DNA of 64,000 nucleotides from Mesobacillus zeae (GCF_003570705.1 NZ_QWVT01000008.1:124001-188000), one strand, 5' to 3'; positions 27,738-36,869 are shown, numbered from the stretch's first letter. Made by a program: numbers and translations. Notes: a model not told the origin generated them from the letters alone.

Positions 27738-28358
27738 TTATGCCATTTTATATAGGGGTAATAAAATTCTAAACACAGAATCAATCTTTTTAAGTAAAAG
27801 ATCAGCATCCATTTTAACGGCTTTCTCCCGGGGGATTTGAAAGCCGCAAAGAATTTCAGCCTTTTTAACACTTTGAAGCTTGGTAAACATGGTCTGCAAT
27901 TCTTCCTTCTCGATACAATCGTGGCTGACGGCTCCAGGTTTTGTATGGTCCATTGACCACACAAAGTCCCCCGGAATCATGTGGAGAATCTTTTCAGTGT
28001 TTTCTTTAAGAGTCTTGCCGTAATCGCTTTTGTTGTCAGCCTCATAGATGACGGCAAACCAAATGAAAAGATGTGTTTTCCAAAGGCCAATTTGGAAATG
28101 CGGCATCATTTTATAGCCGCGGGGATTTGCTGCAAAAGCAACCCATGTATCATTTGGAGGATTTTTTGTTCTCCTGGCATGTTTCGCGACATGCGGAAAC
28201 ATTTCATTACCTGTAAGTGATGAAAGTGTTGGCGAAAAGAATTGGCCAAGTTCTTCAAGCTTGGGACGGACGGTTTTCTTTAAAGCTTCCATCCGATCTT
28301 CAAGCCCATCTATTATGAATACATCGAAATCTGATTCAGTAAAACCTGTAAATGGCAT
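27738..28358 (-). CDS. yktB: UPF0637/DUF1054 family protein YktB
   Basis: A 206-residue protein with the DUF1054 pattern: GFTESDFDVFIIDGLEDRMEALKKTVRPKLEELG, FPHVAKHARRTKNPPNDTWVAFA and PRGYKMMPHFQIGLW. The structure of the family is known, its function is not. RBS: GGGAGGT. It ends LLPLYKMA; a further coding-like stretch lies after the stop in another frame. Confidence 0.92.
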   Translation of the reverse strand: MPFTGFTESDFDVFIIDGLEDRMEALKKTVRPKLEELGQFFSPTLSSLTGNEMFPHVAKHARRTKNPPNDTWVAFAANPRGYKMMPHFQIGLWKTHLFIWFAVIYEADNKSDYGKTLKENTEKILHMIPGDFVWSMDHTKPGAVSHDCIEKEELQTMFTKLQSVKKAEILCGFQIPREKAVKMDADLLLKKIDSVFRILLPLYKMA

Positions 28359-28520
28359 TTTTGCCTACCTCCCGAATGCTTTGTCAAATATTGTAGCAAA
28401 GATGCTGGAGATAATGAAGCTTTCTGTCTCGAATGGGTGTCCGCACAAATTTGTTGCATTGGTCTCTATAGGTTCATATGATATTAAAAATTATCTGAAT
28501 TTTAGAAGGAGTGTATAGAT

Positions 28521-28715
28521 GTGAAACAGCTAATTAACACTACCAGGAAGAAAAACGTTGACCAGCAGAAGACAGCAGTTCTAAGGCTTGAAATGGACTA
28601 TGAACTTGCGACATTGTTCGATGCAATGAATTTATCCGACAAAACAAAAGTGAAAGAGTGCAAACAAAAACTTGAACGTATCCGTCAGGAACTGCTACGG
28701 CTAAAAGCTCTCTAG
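28521..28715 (+). CDS. ykzI: Small conserved protein YkzI
   Basis: A 64-residue, charged helical protein (GTG start with AGAAGGAGTG) between yktB and suhB, matching B. subtilis ykzI in size (63 aa) and position. The C-terminal half, KVKECKQKLERIRQELLRLKAL, is a probable coiled coil. No function is known. Confidence 0.75.
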   Translation: MKQLINTTRKKNVDQQKTAVLRLEMDYELATLFDAMNLSDKTKVKECKQKLERIRQELLRLKAL

Positions 28716-28792
28716 AAAGCCAGCAGGAAAGAGACATTGAATTGTGGATAAATTAGAGGGAAAAGGGAAAATTACAAATGGGAATCAACCTT

Positions 28793-28834
28793 AAACGGAC
28801 TCCGGTAAAGTATGATGGAGTTCGTTTGTTATTT
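28793..28834 (+). terminator. Terminator of ykzI
   Basis: AAACGGACTCC/GGAGTTCGTTT (11 bp with one G-U) with a 13-nt loop is followed by GTTATTTT. Confidence 0.8.
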
Positions 28835-28942
28835 TGCTTAAGACTGAGCTGTAAAACTTGAACGGGCTATAAAATTCCTTTAAGCTGAATTTATTATGAG
28901 CGGATAGAAATGATGAAATTGAATGGAGCGGGGGCATTGAGA

Positions 28943-29746
28943 ATGAAAGCAGATATAACTGAAATAAACACATATGCCAAACAGTGGATCAAGGAAGCGG
29001 GAGAAAGGATAAGGGCTTCCTTTCCAAAGACTCTTGATATCCAGACGAAAACAAATGCCAATGACCTTGTAACGAATATCGATAGAGAAACGGAACAGTT
29101 TTTTATCGAAAAGATAAAAGGAACATACCCTGATCATCGAATACTGGGAGAGGAAGGCTATGGTGACAAGCTGGACGAGCTTGAAGGCGTTGTCTGGATC
29201 ATTGACCCGATTGACGGGACGATAAACTTTATCCATCAGCAGCGGAATTTTGCTATTTCAATCGGCATTTATGTCGACGGAGTTGGAGAAATAGGTTTTA
29301 TTTATGACGTGGTCCATGATGAATTGTACCATGCGGTAAAAGGCAAGGGTGTTCATATGAACGAAGAAAAGCTCCCTAAGCTCAAAAACAGGAAGGTATC
29401 AGAGGCCATCATTGCGCTGAATGCTACATGGATAACTGAAAACAGAAGGTTAAAGCCCGAACTGCTTGCCCCGCTTGTAAGGGCTGCAAGGGGAACAAGG
29501 TCATACGGCTCCGCTGCAATGGAGCTTGTATATGTGGCAACGGGCCGCCTGGATGCTTATATTACCCCAAGACTTGCGCCATGGGATATCGCTGCGGGAA
29601 TCCTAATGGTTAAAGAACTTGGCGGGGTGGCCACGAATTTAAGAGGCGGGCCGCTCAATATGCTTGAAGAGAATTCTGTGTTTGTTGCAAGTTCTGGGCT
29701 TCATGCTGAAATTATGAAGGCTTATTTGAAAAGCGGAGAATGGTAA
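28943..29746 (+). CDS. suhB: Inositol-1-monophosphatase family protein (SuhB/YktC)
   Basis: A 267-residue Mg2+-dependent phosphatase. Metal-site motifs: LVTNIDRETE, ILGEEG, WIIDPIDGTINF and the C-terminal APWDIAAG. It dephosphorylates inositol-1-phosphate and related substrates. ATG 28943 gives a length like B. subtilis YktC (265) and has GGAGCGGGGG upstream; an in-frame ATG at 28910 is less likely. It is convergent with ylaF through a shared terminator. Confidence 0.9.
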   Translation: MKADITEINTYAKQWIKEAGERIRASFPKTLDIQTKTNANDLVTNIDRETEQFFIEKIKGTYPDHRILGEEGYGDKLDELEGVVWIIDPIDGTINFIHQQRNFAISIGIYVDGVGEIGFIYDVVHDELYHAVKGKGVHMNEEKLPKLKNRKVSEAIIALNATWITENRRLKPELLAPLVRAARGTRSYGSAAMELVYVATGRLDAYITPRLAPWDIAAGILMVKELGGVATNLRGGPLNMLEENSVFVASSGLHAEIMKAYLKSGEW

Positions 29747-29763
29747 AATTTATTTAGTCAAAA

Positions 29764-29798
29764 TAAAAAGGGAAGCCGGAGAACCCCGCTTCCTTTTC
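29764..29798. terminator. Bidirectional terminator between suhB and ylaF
   Basis: AAAAGGGAAGC and GCTTCCTTTT pair across an 11-nt loop with one bulge. T-runs are present on both strands. Confidence 0.8.
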
Positions 29799-29814
29799 AT
29801 TTCCATAAACGCAA

Positions 29815-30000
29815 TTATAGTTCGCCGTTTTCCCGCATTTTTTTCTTTGTTTTAAAGCCATATCCCATTATTGCTATCAAGCCGACAATGCAAAGAAAGA
29901 CACCGGTTGCACTGCTTTCAGCTATTGAAATGCCTATCCCCATCATGCAGGCTGCTGAAAGAATGGCAAATGCTAAAAAAATCCATTTAATTTGCTTCAT
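29815..30000 (-). CDS. ylaF: Small membrane protein YlaF (DUF5325)
   Basis: A 61-residue protein with two TM helices (WIFLAFAILSAACMMGIGISIA and GVFLCIVGLIAIMGYGF) and a basic C-terminus, matching B. subtilis YlaF (62 aa) upstream of typA. AAGGAGGAAAG precedes the ATG. Function unknown. The ylaA-ylaD genes (sigma factor YlaC and its anti-sigma factor) that precede it in B. subtilis are missing. Confidence 0.88.
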   Translation of the reverse strand: MKQIKWIFLAFAILSAACMMGIGISIAESSATGVFLCIVGLIAIMGYGFKTKKKMRENGEL

Positions 30001-30088
30001 AGGTACTTTCCTCCTTGTTTTTTTCCTGGTTTAGAAGTGGCTATAAGTAATTGTACATCAAAATGATTTTAAGTTTCTACATATATTG

Positions 30089-30097
30089 TGCTATAAT
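30089..30097 (+). promoter_or_regulatory. Extended -10 promoter of typA
   Basis: TGCTATAAT is an extended -10 element with no good -35. The start near 30104 gives a 50-nt leader to TTG 30155 and argues against the GTG at 30107 as start codon. Confidence 0.6.
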
Positions 30098-30154
30098 AGT
30101 TAGGTTGTGAAAAAAGACGATCCTATTTTTAACATAAAGTCAGGAGTGACATTT

Positions 30155-31990
30155 TTGAAACGAAGAGAAGATATTAGGAATATTGCCATTATCGCCCACG
30201 TTGACCACGGTAAAACTACACTGGTCGACCAGCTTCTCAAACAGTCGGGAACTTTCCGCGCAAACGAGAGTGTGGAAGAGCGAGCAATGGATTCAAACGA
30301 TCTTGAAAGGGAACGCGGAATAACTATTCTTGCAAAGAATACTGCGATTCAATATAAAGATACAAGGATTAACATTCTCGATACACCGGGCCACGCCGAT
30401 TTTGGCGGCGAAGTAGAACGAATCATGAAAATGGTTGATGGTGTTCTGCTTGTTGTTGATGCATACGAAGGCTGCATGCCGCAAACACGTTTTGTTCTTA
30501 AGAAAGCCTTGGAGCAGCAAATTACACCAATCGTTGTCGTAAATAAAATCGACCGCGATTTTGCCCGTCCATCAGAAGTCATTGATGAAGTCTTGGATTT
30601 GTTCATTGAGCTTGGAGCGGATGAAGAGCAGCTGGAGTTTCCAGTAGTCTACGCATCAGCCATAAACGGAACGGCAAGCCTCATGCCTGAAAAACAGGAT
30701 GAGAATATGCAATCCCTATATGAATCAATCATTGACCATATTCCAGCACCTGTGGACAATAGCGAAGATCCGCTTCAATTCCAGGTAGCGCTTTTGGACT
30801 ATAATGATTATGTCGGCCGTATAGGAATCGGACGTGTATTCCGCGGAACGATGAAGGTTGGTCAGCAGGTAGCCTTAATGAAGCTCGATGGCACTGCAAA
30901 GCAATTCAGGGTTACAAAGATGTTCGGTTTCTTTGGACTGAAGCGTCTTGAAATTGAAGAAGCTCGTGCAGGTGACCTGATTGCCGTCTCCGGTATGGAA
31001 GCAATCAATGTCGGGGAGACTGTCTGCCCGGTCGAACACCAGGAAGCACTACCGGTATTGAGAATAGATGAACCAACTCTGCAAATGACATTCCTTGTCA
31101 ATAACAGTCCTTTCGCAGGAAGGGAAGGAAAATACCTGACATCGAGGAAGATTGAAGAAAGGCTTCGCGCCCAGCTTCAAACAGATGTCAGCCTTCGGGT
31201 TGAGAATACTGACTCTCCAGATGCGTGGGTCGTTTCAGGCCGCGGAGAATTGCATCTTTCAATCCTGATTGAAAATATGCGCCGCGAAGGCTATGAACTC
31301 CAGGTTTCCAAACCTGAGGTCATTGTCAAGGTTGTAGACGGTATCCGATGTGAACCGGTTGAGCGAGTTCAAATCGATGTACCTGAGGAGCATACAGGTT
31401 CTGTTATGGAATCTATCGGTGCCCGTAAAGGTGAAATGCTTGACATGGTTAACAGTGGAAGCGGACAAGTCAGGTTGATTTTCAATGTTCCTGCCCGTGG
31501 ATTAATTGGTTATACAACTGAATTCCTGACTCTTACAAGGGGATATGGAATCATCAATCATACATTTGACAGCTACCAGCCAATGCAGCCAGGACAAGTT
31601 GGCGGAAGACGCCAAGGCGTGCTTGTTTCCATGGAATCAGGCAAGGCTTCTACCTACGGTATCATGCAGGTTGAGGACCGCGGAACCATTTTTGTGGAGC
31701 CAGGTACAGAAATTTATGAGGGCATGATTGTCGGCGAGCATACACGTGAAAATGATATTACGGTCAATATCACAAAGGTTAAACAGGCAACGAACGTTCG
31801 CTCTGCCAACAAGGACCAAACATCTGTCATCAAGAAGCCGCGCCTAATGATGCTTGAAGAATCGCTTGAGTACTTGAATGAAGATGAATATTGTGAAGTG
31901 ACACCTGAATCAATCAGGCTCCGTAAAAAAGTTCTCGACAAAAACGAGCGTGAACGCTCACAAAAGAAAAAGAAATTCGCTGAACAGTAG
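30155..31990 (+). CDS. typA: Ribosome-associated GTPase TypA/BipA
   Basis: A 611-residue translational GTPase. G1 [10 protein letters not shown], switch [13 protein letters not shown] and G4 NKID are present, followed by EF-G-like domains and the BipA-specific C-terminal domain ([25 protein letters not shown]). It acts in ribosome assembly and stress or cold adaptation. I chose TTG 30155 ([13 protein letters not shown]) with AGGAGTG upstream; it gives the B. subtilis length (612). Confidence 0.95.
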   Translation: MKRREDIRNIAIIAHVDHGKTTLVDQLLKQSGTFRANESVEERAMDSNDLERERGITILAKNTAIQYKDTRINILDTPGHADFGGEVERIMKMVDGVLLVVDAYEGCMPQTRFVLKKALEQQITPIVVVNKIDRDFARPSEVIDEVLDLFIELGADEEQLEFPVVYASAINGTASLMPEKQDENMQSLYESIIDHIPAPVDNSEDPLQFQVALLDYNDYVGRIGIGRVFRGTMKVGQQVALMKLDGTAKQFRVTKMFGFFGLKRLEIEEARAGDLIAVSGMEAINVGETVCPVEHQEALPVLRIDEPTLQMTFLVNNSPFAGREGKYLTSRKIEERLRAQLQTDVSLRVENTDSPDAWVVSGRGELHLSILIENMRREGYELQVSKPEVIVKVVDGIRCEPVERVQIDVPEEHTGSVMESIGARKGEMLDMVNSGSGQVRLIFNVPARGLIGYTTEFLTLTRGYGIINHTFDSYQPMQPGQVGGRRQGVLVSMESGKASTYGIMQVEDRGTIFVEPGTEIYEGMIVGEHTRENDITVNITKVKQATNVRSANKDQTSVIKKPRLMMLEESLEYLNEDEYCEVTPESIRLRKKVLDKNERERSQKKKKFAEQ

Positions 31991-32010
31991 TTTAACGAGG
32001 GGGAAATGAC

Positions 32011-32325
32011 ATGGATATAAGCCAGAGACTATCCTTTTTTGCAGCTTTATACAAAGTGGATGAACAGCCAGATTTGGGCATGTGGATGCTTTATTTAACG
32101 ATGATAGCCTTGTGTGTAATCGTTTATAAATTAGGGTTCGCGAAAAAGCTGCCGTTGGGGAAATCCTTGGTTATTTACCTCTTCCTTATTTTAGGATGTA
32201 CTGTTCTGACTTTCCTTGGGGTCTTCCTTCCAATTGCAGAAGGTCTTGTTGTGGCCGCGCTTATTCTGATTATCTATAAGGTGCGACTCAATCAGCAAAA
32301 AAAACACGAGTTGAATGCAAAGTAG
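32011..32325 (+). CDS. ylaH: Membrane protein YlaH
   Basis: A 104-residue protein with three predicted TM helices ([54 protein letters not shown]) and a Lys-rich end. Same size and place as B. subtilis YlaH, 20 bp after typA, so probably co-transcribed. Function unknown. RBS: CGAGGGGG. Confidence 0.88.
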   Translation: MDISQRLSFFAALYKVDEQPDLGMWMLYLTMIALCVIVYKLGFAKKLPLGKSLVIYLFLILGCTVLTFLGVFLPIAEGLVVAALILIIYKVRLNQQKKHELNAK

Positions 32326-32331
32326 AGGTGA

Positions 32332-32628
32332 ATGGCTTTGAGATCACTCCAGGATTCCCTGTATAATTGGCTGACCATCAAGATTGTCAGTGAGGCAAGG
32401 CCGGAAGACAGTGCTGCAAGGGAAACGGCTGAGCTATTCGAGAGTATTCTTGTTGAGGAGTATGGCGTCAAAGAACCCGAGGTAACCACTGATGAGGAAA
32501 TGTACTATATTTCAGTCATGACAAAAGGGGAAACAAAGAAGTATCGGTTTCCTCGCGAACTGATTGAGGTAATGCGTGACCAGATCAGCAGCGAACCGGA
32601 AAAATACGTCAACTTTCCAGAAGAATAA
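32332..32628 (+). CDS. Conserved small hypothetical protein downstream of ylaH
   Basis: About 97 residues, hydrophilic, with no signal or TM segment: SLQDSLYNWLTIKIVSEARPEDSAARETAELF, then acidic, ending EKYVNFPEE. It is 6 bp after ylaH and followed by a terminator, so it ends the typA-ylaH transcript. GAGGTG is too close to ATG 32332; TTG 32338 (MRSLQDSL) has better spacing and may be the true start. I do not recognise the family, and it is not in the B. subtilis order as I recall it. Confidence 0.75.
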   Translation: MALRSLQDSLYNWLTIKIVSEARPEDSAARETAELFESILVEEYGVKEPEVTTDEEMYYISVMTKGETKKYRFPRELIEVMRDQISSEPEKYVNFPEE

Positions 32629-32646
32629 ACCGTTCAAAAAAGAAAT

Positions 32647-32674
32647 AAAACCGCCTGCTATGGGCGGTTTTATT
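32647..32674. terminator. Terminator between the ylaH operon and ylaI
   Basis: AAAACCGCC/GGCGGTTTT (9 bp, 7-nt loop) is followed by ATT; T-rich on both sides. Confidence 0.85.
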
Positions 32675-32702
32675 ATGCATATAAAAGATAAAGACTGTAT
32701 TG

Positions 32703-32903
32703 CTACCATTCGTCATCTTCAGCACGGGAACGGTAGAGCCTGAAGTTGCCTGTAGCCAATCTTTGTTTTGTATTGTCGGCAATTCTGTCAGTGCAAATTT
32801 GGCACATGTATGTATGAATCGGCCGGTTCCTGAGCCGCTTGGCTTCAAGCGTATCATTATCAATGGATTCAATCGTGTCGCATAGTACACATTTTACCCT
32901 CAT
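32703..32903 (-). CDS. ylaI: Zinc-ribbon-like protein YlaI (DUF2197)
   Basis: A 66-residue protein with two CxxC pairs: CVLC at residues 5-8 and CQIC near 34-37, the spacing of a zinc ribbon. The sequence MRVKCVLCDTIESIDNDTLEAKRLRNRPIHTYMC follows B. subtilis YlaI closely. The role is unknown; nucleic-acid binding is only a guess. It is convergent with the ylaH unit. Confidence 0.92.
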   Translation of the reverse strand: MRVKCVLCDTIESIDNDTLEAKRLRNRPIHTYMCQICTDRIADNTKQRLATGNFRLYRSRAEDDEW

Positions 32904-33073
32904 AATTTCACCTCAATATAGTGGTTTTAACTTCGGCGGCATGTTGGCCTAATGCCTCAATGATGTTTATTATACCATTGTTTGGCTCCTTTTTCGTCCC
33001 GAAGGAAAAAACGTTTGATTTGCTCCGGAACTGGTAAAGTAGTAAGATGATGGTATTGTTAGGAGGTAGGACA

Positions 33074-33529
33074 ATGGCAAACCAAGTTGAATTTAAACTC
33101 ATAAAACCCTTGTTTGATCAATTGCAGAAAGAACGGTTTGTAACAATTGCAACCGTGGACCACGAGACTAGCGGACCTAATATCAGCGCCATTTCATGGG
33201 TATTGGCAAAGGATGAGGAAACTATTTTCTTTGCGGTAGACAACCGTTCAAGGATTGCTGAAAATATTAAAGCGAACAGCCATGCGGTTATCAATCTAAT
33301 TGCGAATGAGTCGACTTATTCCATTTCAGGAAATGCAGCGATAAAGCAGGAAAGGCTGGAAGATGTTCCCCTGAAGCTTGCCCTTATTGAAATTAAAATT
33401 ACTGAAGTCCGGGATGTCATGTTTTATGGGTCGAAAATTACTGCAGAGCCCCAATATGACAAGACTTACGATAAAGATGCAGCTGCCCGCCTTGATAAGC
33501 AGGTAATGGACAGCATGAAAAAAGCTTAA
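33074..33529 (+). CDS. Pyridoxamine 5'-phosphate oxidase-family protein
   Basis: A 151-residue flavin/heme split-barrel protein: FVTIATVDHETSGPNISAISWVLAKDEETIFFAVDNRSRIAENIKANSHAVINL is the classic PPOX beta-barrel start. Likely an FMN-binding reductase or scavenging protein; the substrate is unknown. ATG 33074 with GGAGGTAGG; an upstream in-frame ATG at 33047 lacks a site. A terminator lies 80 bp after the stop. Confidence 0.85.
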   Translation: MANQVEFKLIKPLFDQLQKERFVTIATVDHETSGPNISAISWVLAKDEETIFFAVDNRSRIAENIKANSHAVINLIANESTYSISGNAAIKQERLEDVPLKLALIEIKITEVRDVMFYGSKITAEPQYDKTYDKDAAARLDKQVMDSMKKA

Positions 33530-33610
33530 AGTAAGATAGACCATATACTAAAGTAGTGGACACTTATTAAATACTATAGACAATTTCGCAACATCGAATA
33601 TATCAGATGG

Positions 33611-33637
33611 AAAACGCCCTTTTTGGGCGTTTTTTTT
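33611..33637 (+). terminator. Terminator after the PPOX-family gene
   Basis: AAAACGCCC/GGGCGTTTT with a TTTTT loop is followed by T4. Confidence 0.9.
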
Positions 33638-33746
33638 ATTGATTTAAGGAATTAGGCTACGTCTATGTATGGGATTTCACTCGAACTATTTTAATTATTT
33701 TTATGAATATATAATACAGACCTTTATTAATAAGGAGTAGCAATTA

Positions 33747-33824
33747 TTGAATGGACCTATTTTCAGAGTTTCTGTTATGCCGGGTTGGTTGTCCATTCGT
33801 TTTTACTATTTTAAGCATATGTAA
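33747..33824 (+). CDS. Candidate 25-aa short ORF
   Basis: TTG start with AAGGAG 9 bp upstream and TATAAT 17 bp before that. The peptide starts MNGPIFRVSVMPGWLSIRF and is basic and aromatic. No family is known; it could be a chance ORF or a leader peptide for the ORFs that follow. Confidence 0.3.
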   Translation: MNGPIFRVSVMPGWLSIRFYYFKHM

Positions 33825-33844
33825 CCGCTAAACTAGAGAGAGAA

Positions 33845-33952
33845 ATGGCGAATCGAAAACGAGTGAATTGCTCTTCGCCTGAATATTTAAATCCCAATCA
33901 ATATATAGGTGCTGGTTTAGGTGAAAATGTTAATTTTAGTTGGCGGGAATAG
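33845..33952 (+). CDS. Candidate 35-aa short ORF
   Basis: ATG preceded by purine-rich AGAGAGAGAA. The peptide starts MANRKRVNCSSPEYLNPNQY, continues IGAGLGENVNFSWRE, and looks like a real small protein in composition (basic head, Gly-rich middle). It is 2 bp from the next short ORF and upstream of a strong terminator. No family is recognised. Confidence 0.4.
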   Translation: MANRKRVNCSSPEYLNPNQYIGAGLGENVNFSWRE

Positions 33953-33954
33953 CG

Positions 33955-34026
33955 TTGAATCATACAGGGTTGTTTTCGATTGTCCTTTTGATTATCTTCA
34001 TCCACGTTATTTCACATTTGAGTTAA
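33955..34026 (+). CDS. Candidate 23-aa hydrophobic peptide
   Basis: TTG start, 2 bp after the previous stop, with GGCGGGAA as a weak ribosome site. The peptide (MNHTGLFSIVLLIIFIHVIS, then HLS) is a single TM helix, comparable in size to small Bacillus membrane or spore peptides. A terminator lies 55 bp downstream. Confidence 0.4.
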   Translation: MNHTGLFSIVLLIIFIHVISHLS

Positions 34027-34081
34027 ACTATTTTCTAGGAACTAACATATGTTGCTGCCGTTGCTGAAATCAATCATAAGG

Positions 34082-34126
34082 AAAAACCATGATGTTCTGC
34101 TTACTGAGGGACATCATGGTTTTTTA
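34082..34126. terminator. Strong hairpin after the short-ORF region
   Basis: AAAAACCATGATGT/ACATCATGGTTTTT is a perfect 14-bp stem with a 15-nt loop and T-tract, oriented for + strand transcripts. On the - strand it also lies after ylaJ. Confidence 0.9.
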
Positions 34127-34227
34127 TTCTGAAAAACATTGCATGGACGAGAAATTCATTACCATGTGTAACTGCATTTAAAAATGCTTTATATTTTATA
34201 AAGGTTTTGTTGCTTGACATAGAATCG

Positions 34228-34809
34228 TTAGTCTTTGTAATGGTTTGATTGTTCCTGCTGATCCTGTTCCAGGCGGCGGTCATCTTTATTATTCATTTTT
34301 TTCTTCGGTTCTTCTGTACCGCTTTTTGGATGAGGATCGATCATATCTGCTGGAACCTCCGGCATGACCCTCCCGGTGATATCGGATAACTCATTCATGA
34401 TTCCCTGTCCAGGGCGCCCCTGACGAATGTCTTCAGCTACTTCCTTGAGCCTTGCATTTAGATCAGGGTCTGCGATAATCATTGCATTTGCTCCATTTGG
34501 GTCATCTTTGAGGCTTTCCGCTACAGAATATTTAAGTACCCCGGCTTCAGAGCGCTCCAAATTGGCATCAAGGTCAATTCCTACAATGGCATAGCGCCCG
34601 ATGACAACGGCTGTAGCACCCTTGACCCCCGGGACGCTTTCTGCAAGGTTTTCAAGATGCCGTGATATAGTTTTCCCTTCTTCCCGGGTGACATTGTCAA
34701 ATGTACTGTTTTTCACTTGAATAAGCTTGTCTTTTCCGGATTCAGAGTCCTGTCCGCTATTGCATCCCGCAATCAGGGCCATCAAAAGGATGGCGAAAGT
34801 TCTTTTCAA
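34228..34809 (-). CDS. ylaJ: YhcN/YlaJ-family sporulation lipoprotein
   Basis: A 193-residue lipoprotein: signal MKRTFAILLMALIAGC with lipidated Cys16, then the YhcN/YlaJ domain (HLENLAESVPGVKGATAVVIGRYAIVGIDLDA, KYSVAESLKDDPNGANAMIIADPDLNARLKEV) and a charged tail. Family members are made in the forespore and affect germination. The start TTG 34809 has GGAGGTGG 8 bp upstream; the longer open frame to 34875 is not used. Same place as in B. subtilis, divergent from ylaK. Confidence 0.92.
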   Translation of the reverse strand: MKRTFAILLMALIAGCNSGQDSESGKDKLIQVKNSTFDNVTREEGKTISRHLENLAESVPGVKGATAVVIGRYAIVGIDLDANLERSEAGVLKYSVAESLKDDPNGANAMIIADPDLNARLKEVAEDIRQGRPGQGIMNELSDITGRVMPEVPADMIDPHPKSGTEEPKKKMNNKDDRRLEQDQQEQSNHYKD

Positions 34810-34976
34810 GTTTTTCCACCTCCAATAATTGACACACTTTTCCTCTGAAATTGCTTCATACATGCTATTGTGCAAAAAACCTTCTATCTTTATTCAGCAA
34901 AACATATATTTTACCAAAGTCCCAGCCGGGCTCGAAAAAGGCGATGCCTGAAAAAGATCACTAGGCAGGAGGCGTC

Positions 34977-36317
34977 ATGTTGGAAAAAATTTATGTACTA
35001 GATACGAACGTCCTGTTGCAGGACCCCCATTCCATCTTTTCATTTCAGGATAACGAGGTAGTCATTCCGGCTGTTGTCCTCGAGGAAGTGGACTCGAAGA
35101 AACGCTATATGGATGAAATAGGTCGGAACGCAAGACAGGTTTCTAGGCTGATTGACAGTCTACGGGAAACGGGCAAACTGCATGAACCAATCCCTCTGGA
35201 TCACGGAGGTACTTTAAGAATTGAGCTGAATCATCGTTCATTCCATCAACTACAGGAAATTTTCGTAGAGAAGACGAATGATAACCGCATTCTCGCCGTA
35301 GCCAAGAACCTTTCCCTTGAGGAACAGACAAAGGAGGATGGCCGGAAAGTGATCCTAGTAAGCAAGGATGCACTTGTGCGCGTGAAAGCGGATGCCATCG
35401 GCCTGACAGCCGAGGATTTCCTAAGCGACCGGGTTGTGGAAATGGATCATCTGTATACTGGCTTTGAAGAAGTATATACAGGATCAGCTATTGTTAAGCA
35501 GTTTTATGAAAAAGGTGAAATTGATACAGATAAATTTGGCGGACAGGCATTTTATCCGAATCAGTTTTTAGTCATTAAAAGTCTGGACGGGAATTCAGGG
35601 TCCGCTGTAGGCATGGTTGATAAGAATATGAAAAAAATAAAAAAAATGGTCTTTGAGCAGGATGGAAAGCCTGTTTGGGGGGTAAAGGCAAGGAATGTGC
35701 AGCAAATCATGGCATTGGAATTGCTGTTAAGGCCTGACGTGCCTCTGGTGACATTGATTGGACGCGCAGGTACGGGGAAGACCTTGCTGGCCTTGGTGGC
35801 GGGGCTTTTCCAGACAGAGGATCTTGGACAGTATAAGAAGCTGCTTGTGGCACGTCCTATTGTCCCTGTGGGAAAAGATCTAGGTTTCCTTCCGGGAGAA
35901 AAAGAGGAAAAGCTTCGTCCGTGGATGCAGCCGATATTTGATAATCTGGAGTATTTGTTCAATGCGAAGAAGCCAGGGGAACTAGATGCCATCCTTGCGG
36001 GAATGGGTTCAATAGAAGTAGAGGCACTGACCTATATCAGGGGCAGAAGCATTCCGGATCAGTTTATCATCATTGATGAGGCCCAAAACCTGACAAAGCA
36101 CGAAATAAAGACCATTCTTACCCGCGTTGGGGAAAGAAGTAAAATAGTGCTCATGGGAGATCCGGAGCAAATTGACCATCCTTACCTTGATGCCTACAAC
36201 AACGGGCTTACATATGTTGTTGAAAAGTTTAAGGGAGAGACAATTTCCGGGCATGTCAAACTGGTGAAAGGTGAAAGGTCAGCGCTTGCCCAGCTTGCAG
36301 CTGATATCCTGATATAA
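34977..36317 (+). CDS. ylaK: PIN domain-PhoH ATPase fusion (PhoH2/YlaK)
   Basis: A 446-residue fusion. The N-terminal PIN-like RNase domain (YVLDTNVLLQDPHSIFSF, acidic residues D8, E39 and in NDNRILAVA, residues about 1-150) is joined to a PhoH P-loop ATPase with Walker A GRAGTGKTLLAL near 260 and Walker B FIIIDEAQN near 363. PhoH2 proteins unwind and cleave RNA in vitro. RBS: AGGAGG. A 13-bp hairpin (36318-36347) overlaps the region directly after the stop. Confidence 0.92.
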   Translation: MLEKIYVLDTNVLLQDPHSIFSFQDNEVVIPAVVLEEVDSKKRYMDEIGRNARQVSRLIDSLRETGKLHEPIPLDHGGTLRIELNHRSFHQLQEIFVEKTNDNRILAVAKNLSLEEQTKEDGRKVILVSKDALVRVKADAIGLTAEDFLSDRVVEMDHLYTGFEEVYTGSAIVKQFYEKGEIDTDKFGGQAFYPNQFLVIKSLDGNSGSAVGMVDKNMKKIKKMVFEQDGKPVWGVKARNVQQIMALELLLRPDVPLVTLIGRAGTGKTLLALVAGLFQTEDLGQYKKLLVARPIVPVGKDLGFLPGEKEEKLRPWMQPIFDNLEYLFNAKKPGELDAILAGMGSIEVEALTYIRGRSIPDQFIIIDEAQNLTKHEIKTILTRVGERSKIVLMGDPEQIDHPYLDAYNNGLTYVVEKFKGETISGHVKLVKGERSALAQLAADILI

Positions 36318-36347
36318 AGCAAGGGCCTGCTGTTGCAGGCCCTTGCT
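36318..36347. terminator. Perfect hairpin between ylaK and ylaL
   Basis: AGCAAGGGCCTGC/GCAGGCCCTTGCT is a perfect 13-bp stem with a TGTT loop, without a T-tract. It may stabilise the 3' ends of both convergent mRNAs. Confidence 0.65.
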
Positions 36348-36371
36348 AACTTGGCTTGTCTTATATTAGCT

Positions 36372-36869
36372 TTATTCCACTCTAAACTCTTTTACCTTTG
36401 TAATGGGTTCTTCCTTATTGGACCCATCTCCAAAATACACGTGTACAGGGCCGTCTTCCAGCAAAGGCTTACCGGATTTTGAAAAACCAAGAATCAGTTC
36501 TTCTGCTTTTGCGAGCGGGATAGCTGTCTCTCCATTTTCGTATACGATGAGAAGCTTTTCAGCATCTTCCGCTGGAGATGCATTGCGTAAAAATGGCCCA
36601 AAAGGTATGCCGAATGTCCCGTTTAGAATCTTTTGCTTTTCATATTTTCGTTCGCTTTTCAGAGTGGGAGGCTGGATAGATCCTTCCATGATTTCTCTAT
36701 CCCAGTGTTTTGAGATACTCTTCGTATATTCCTCGAGCTCGTTATATTTTCCTGAAGCATCAAGAAAATAGGTTTCAAGATCGACTTTTCTATCATCAAA
36801 AATCCAAACTCCCGAGTCAAGAGTAATCCTGTATTTCACATTGCCTCCGACAGGAATAATCGTGTCCAT
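36372..36869 (-). CDS. ylaL: YlaL-like protein
   Basis: A 165-residue soluble protein between ylaK and ylaN, the position of B. subtilis ylaL (157 aa). Features: GVWIFDDRKVDLETYF, HWDREIMEGSIQPPTLKSERKYEKQKILNGTFGIPFGPFL and a C-terminal EPITKVKEFRVE. Such proteins are sometimes labelled peptidyl-prolyl isomerase; I see no support for that activity in the sequence. The function is best left unknown. Confidence 0.75.
   Translation of the reverse strand: MDTIIPVGGNVKYRITLDSGVWIFDDRKVDLETYFLDASGKYNELEEYTKSISKHWDREIMEGSIQPPTLKSERKYEKQKILNGTFGIPFGPFLRNASPAEDAEKLLIVYENGETAIPLAKAEELILGFSKSGKPLLEDGPVHVYFGDGSNKEEPITKVKEFRVE

Larger units (their letters stand above)
33530..34227 (+). other. 698-bp region with candidate short ORFs between two terminators
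   Basis: After the terminator at 33611-33637 the region has a TATAAT at 33710-33715, a strong AAGGAG at 33732, three short + strand ORFs (33747-33824, 33845-33952, 33955-34026) and a strong terminator at 34082-34126. No long ORF, RNA gene or repeat is recognised. The layout suggests an unannotated + strand transcript of roughly 400 nt. Confidence 0.5.
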
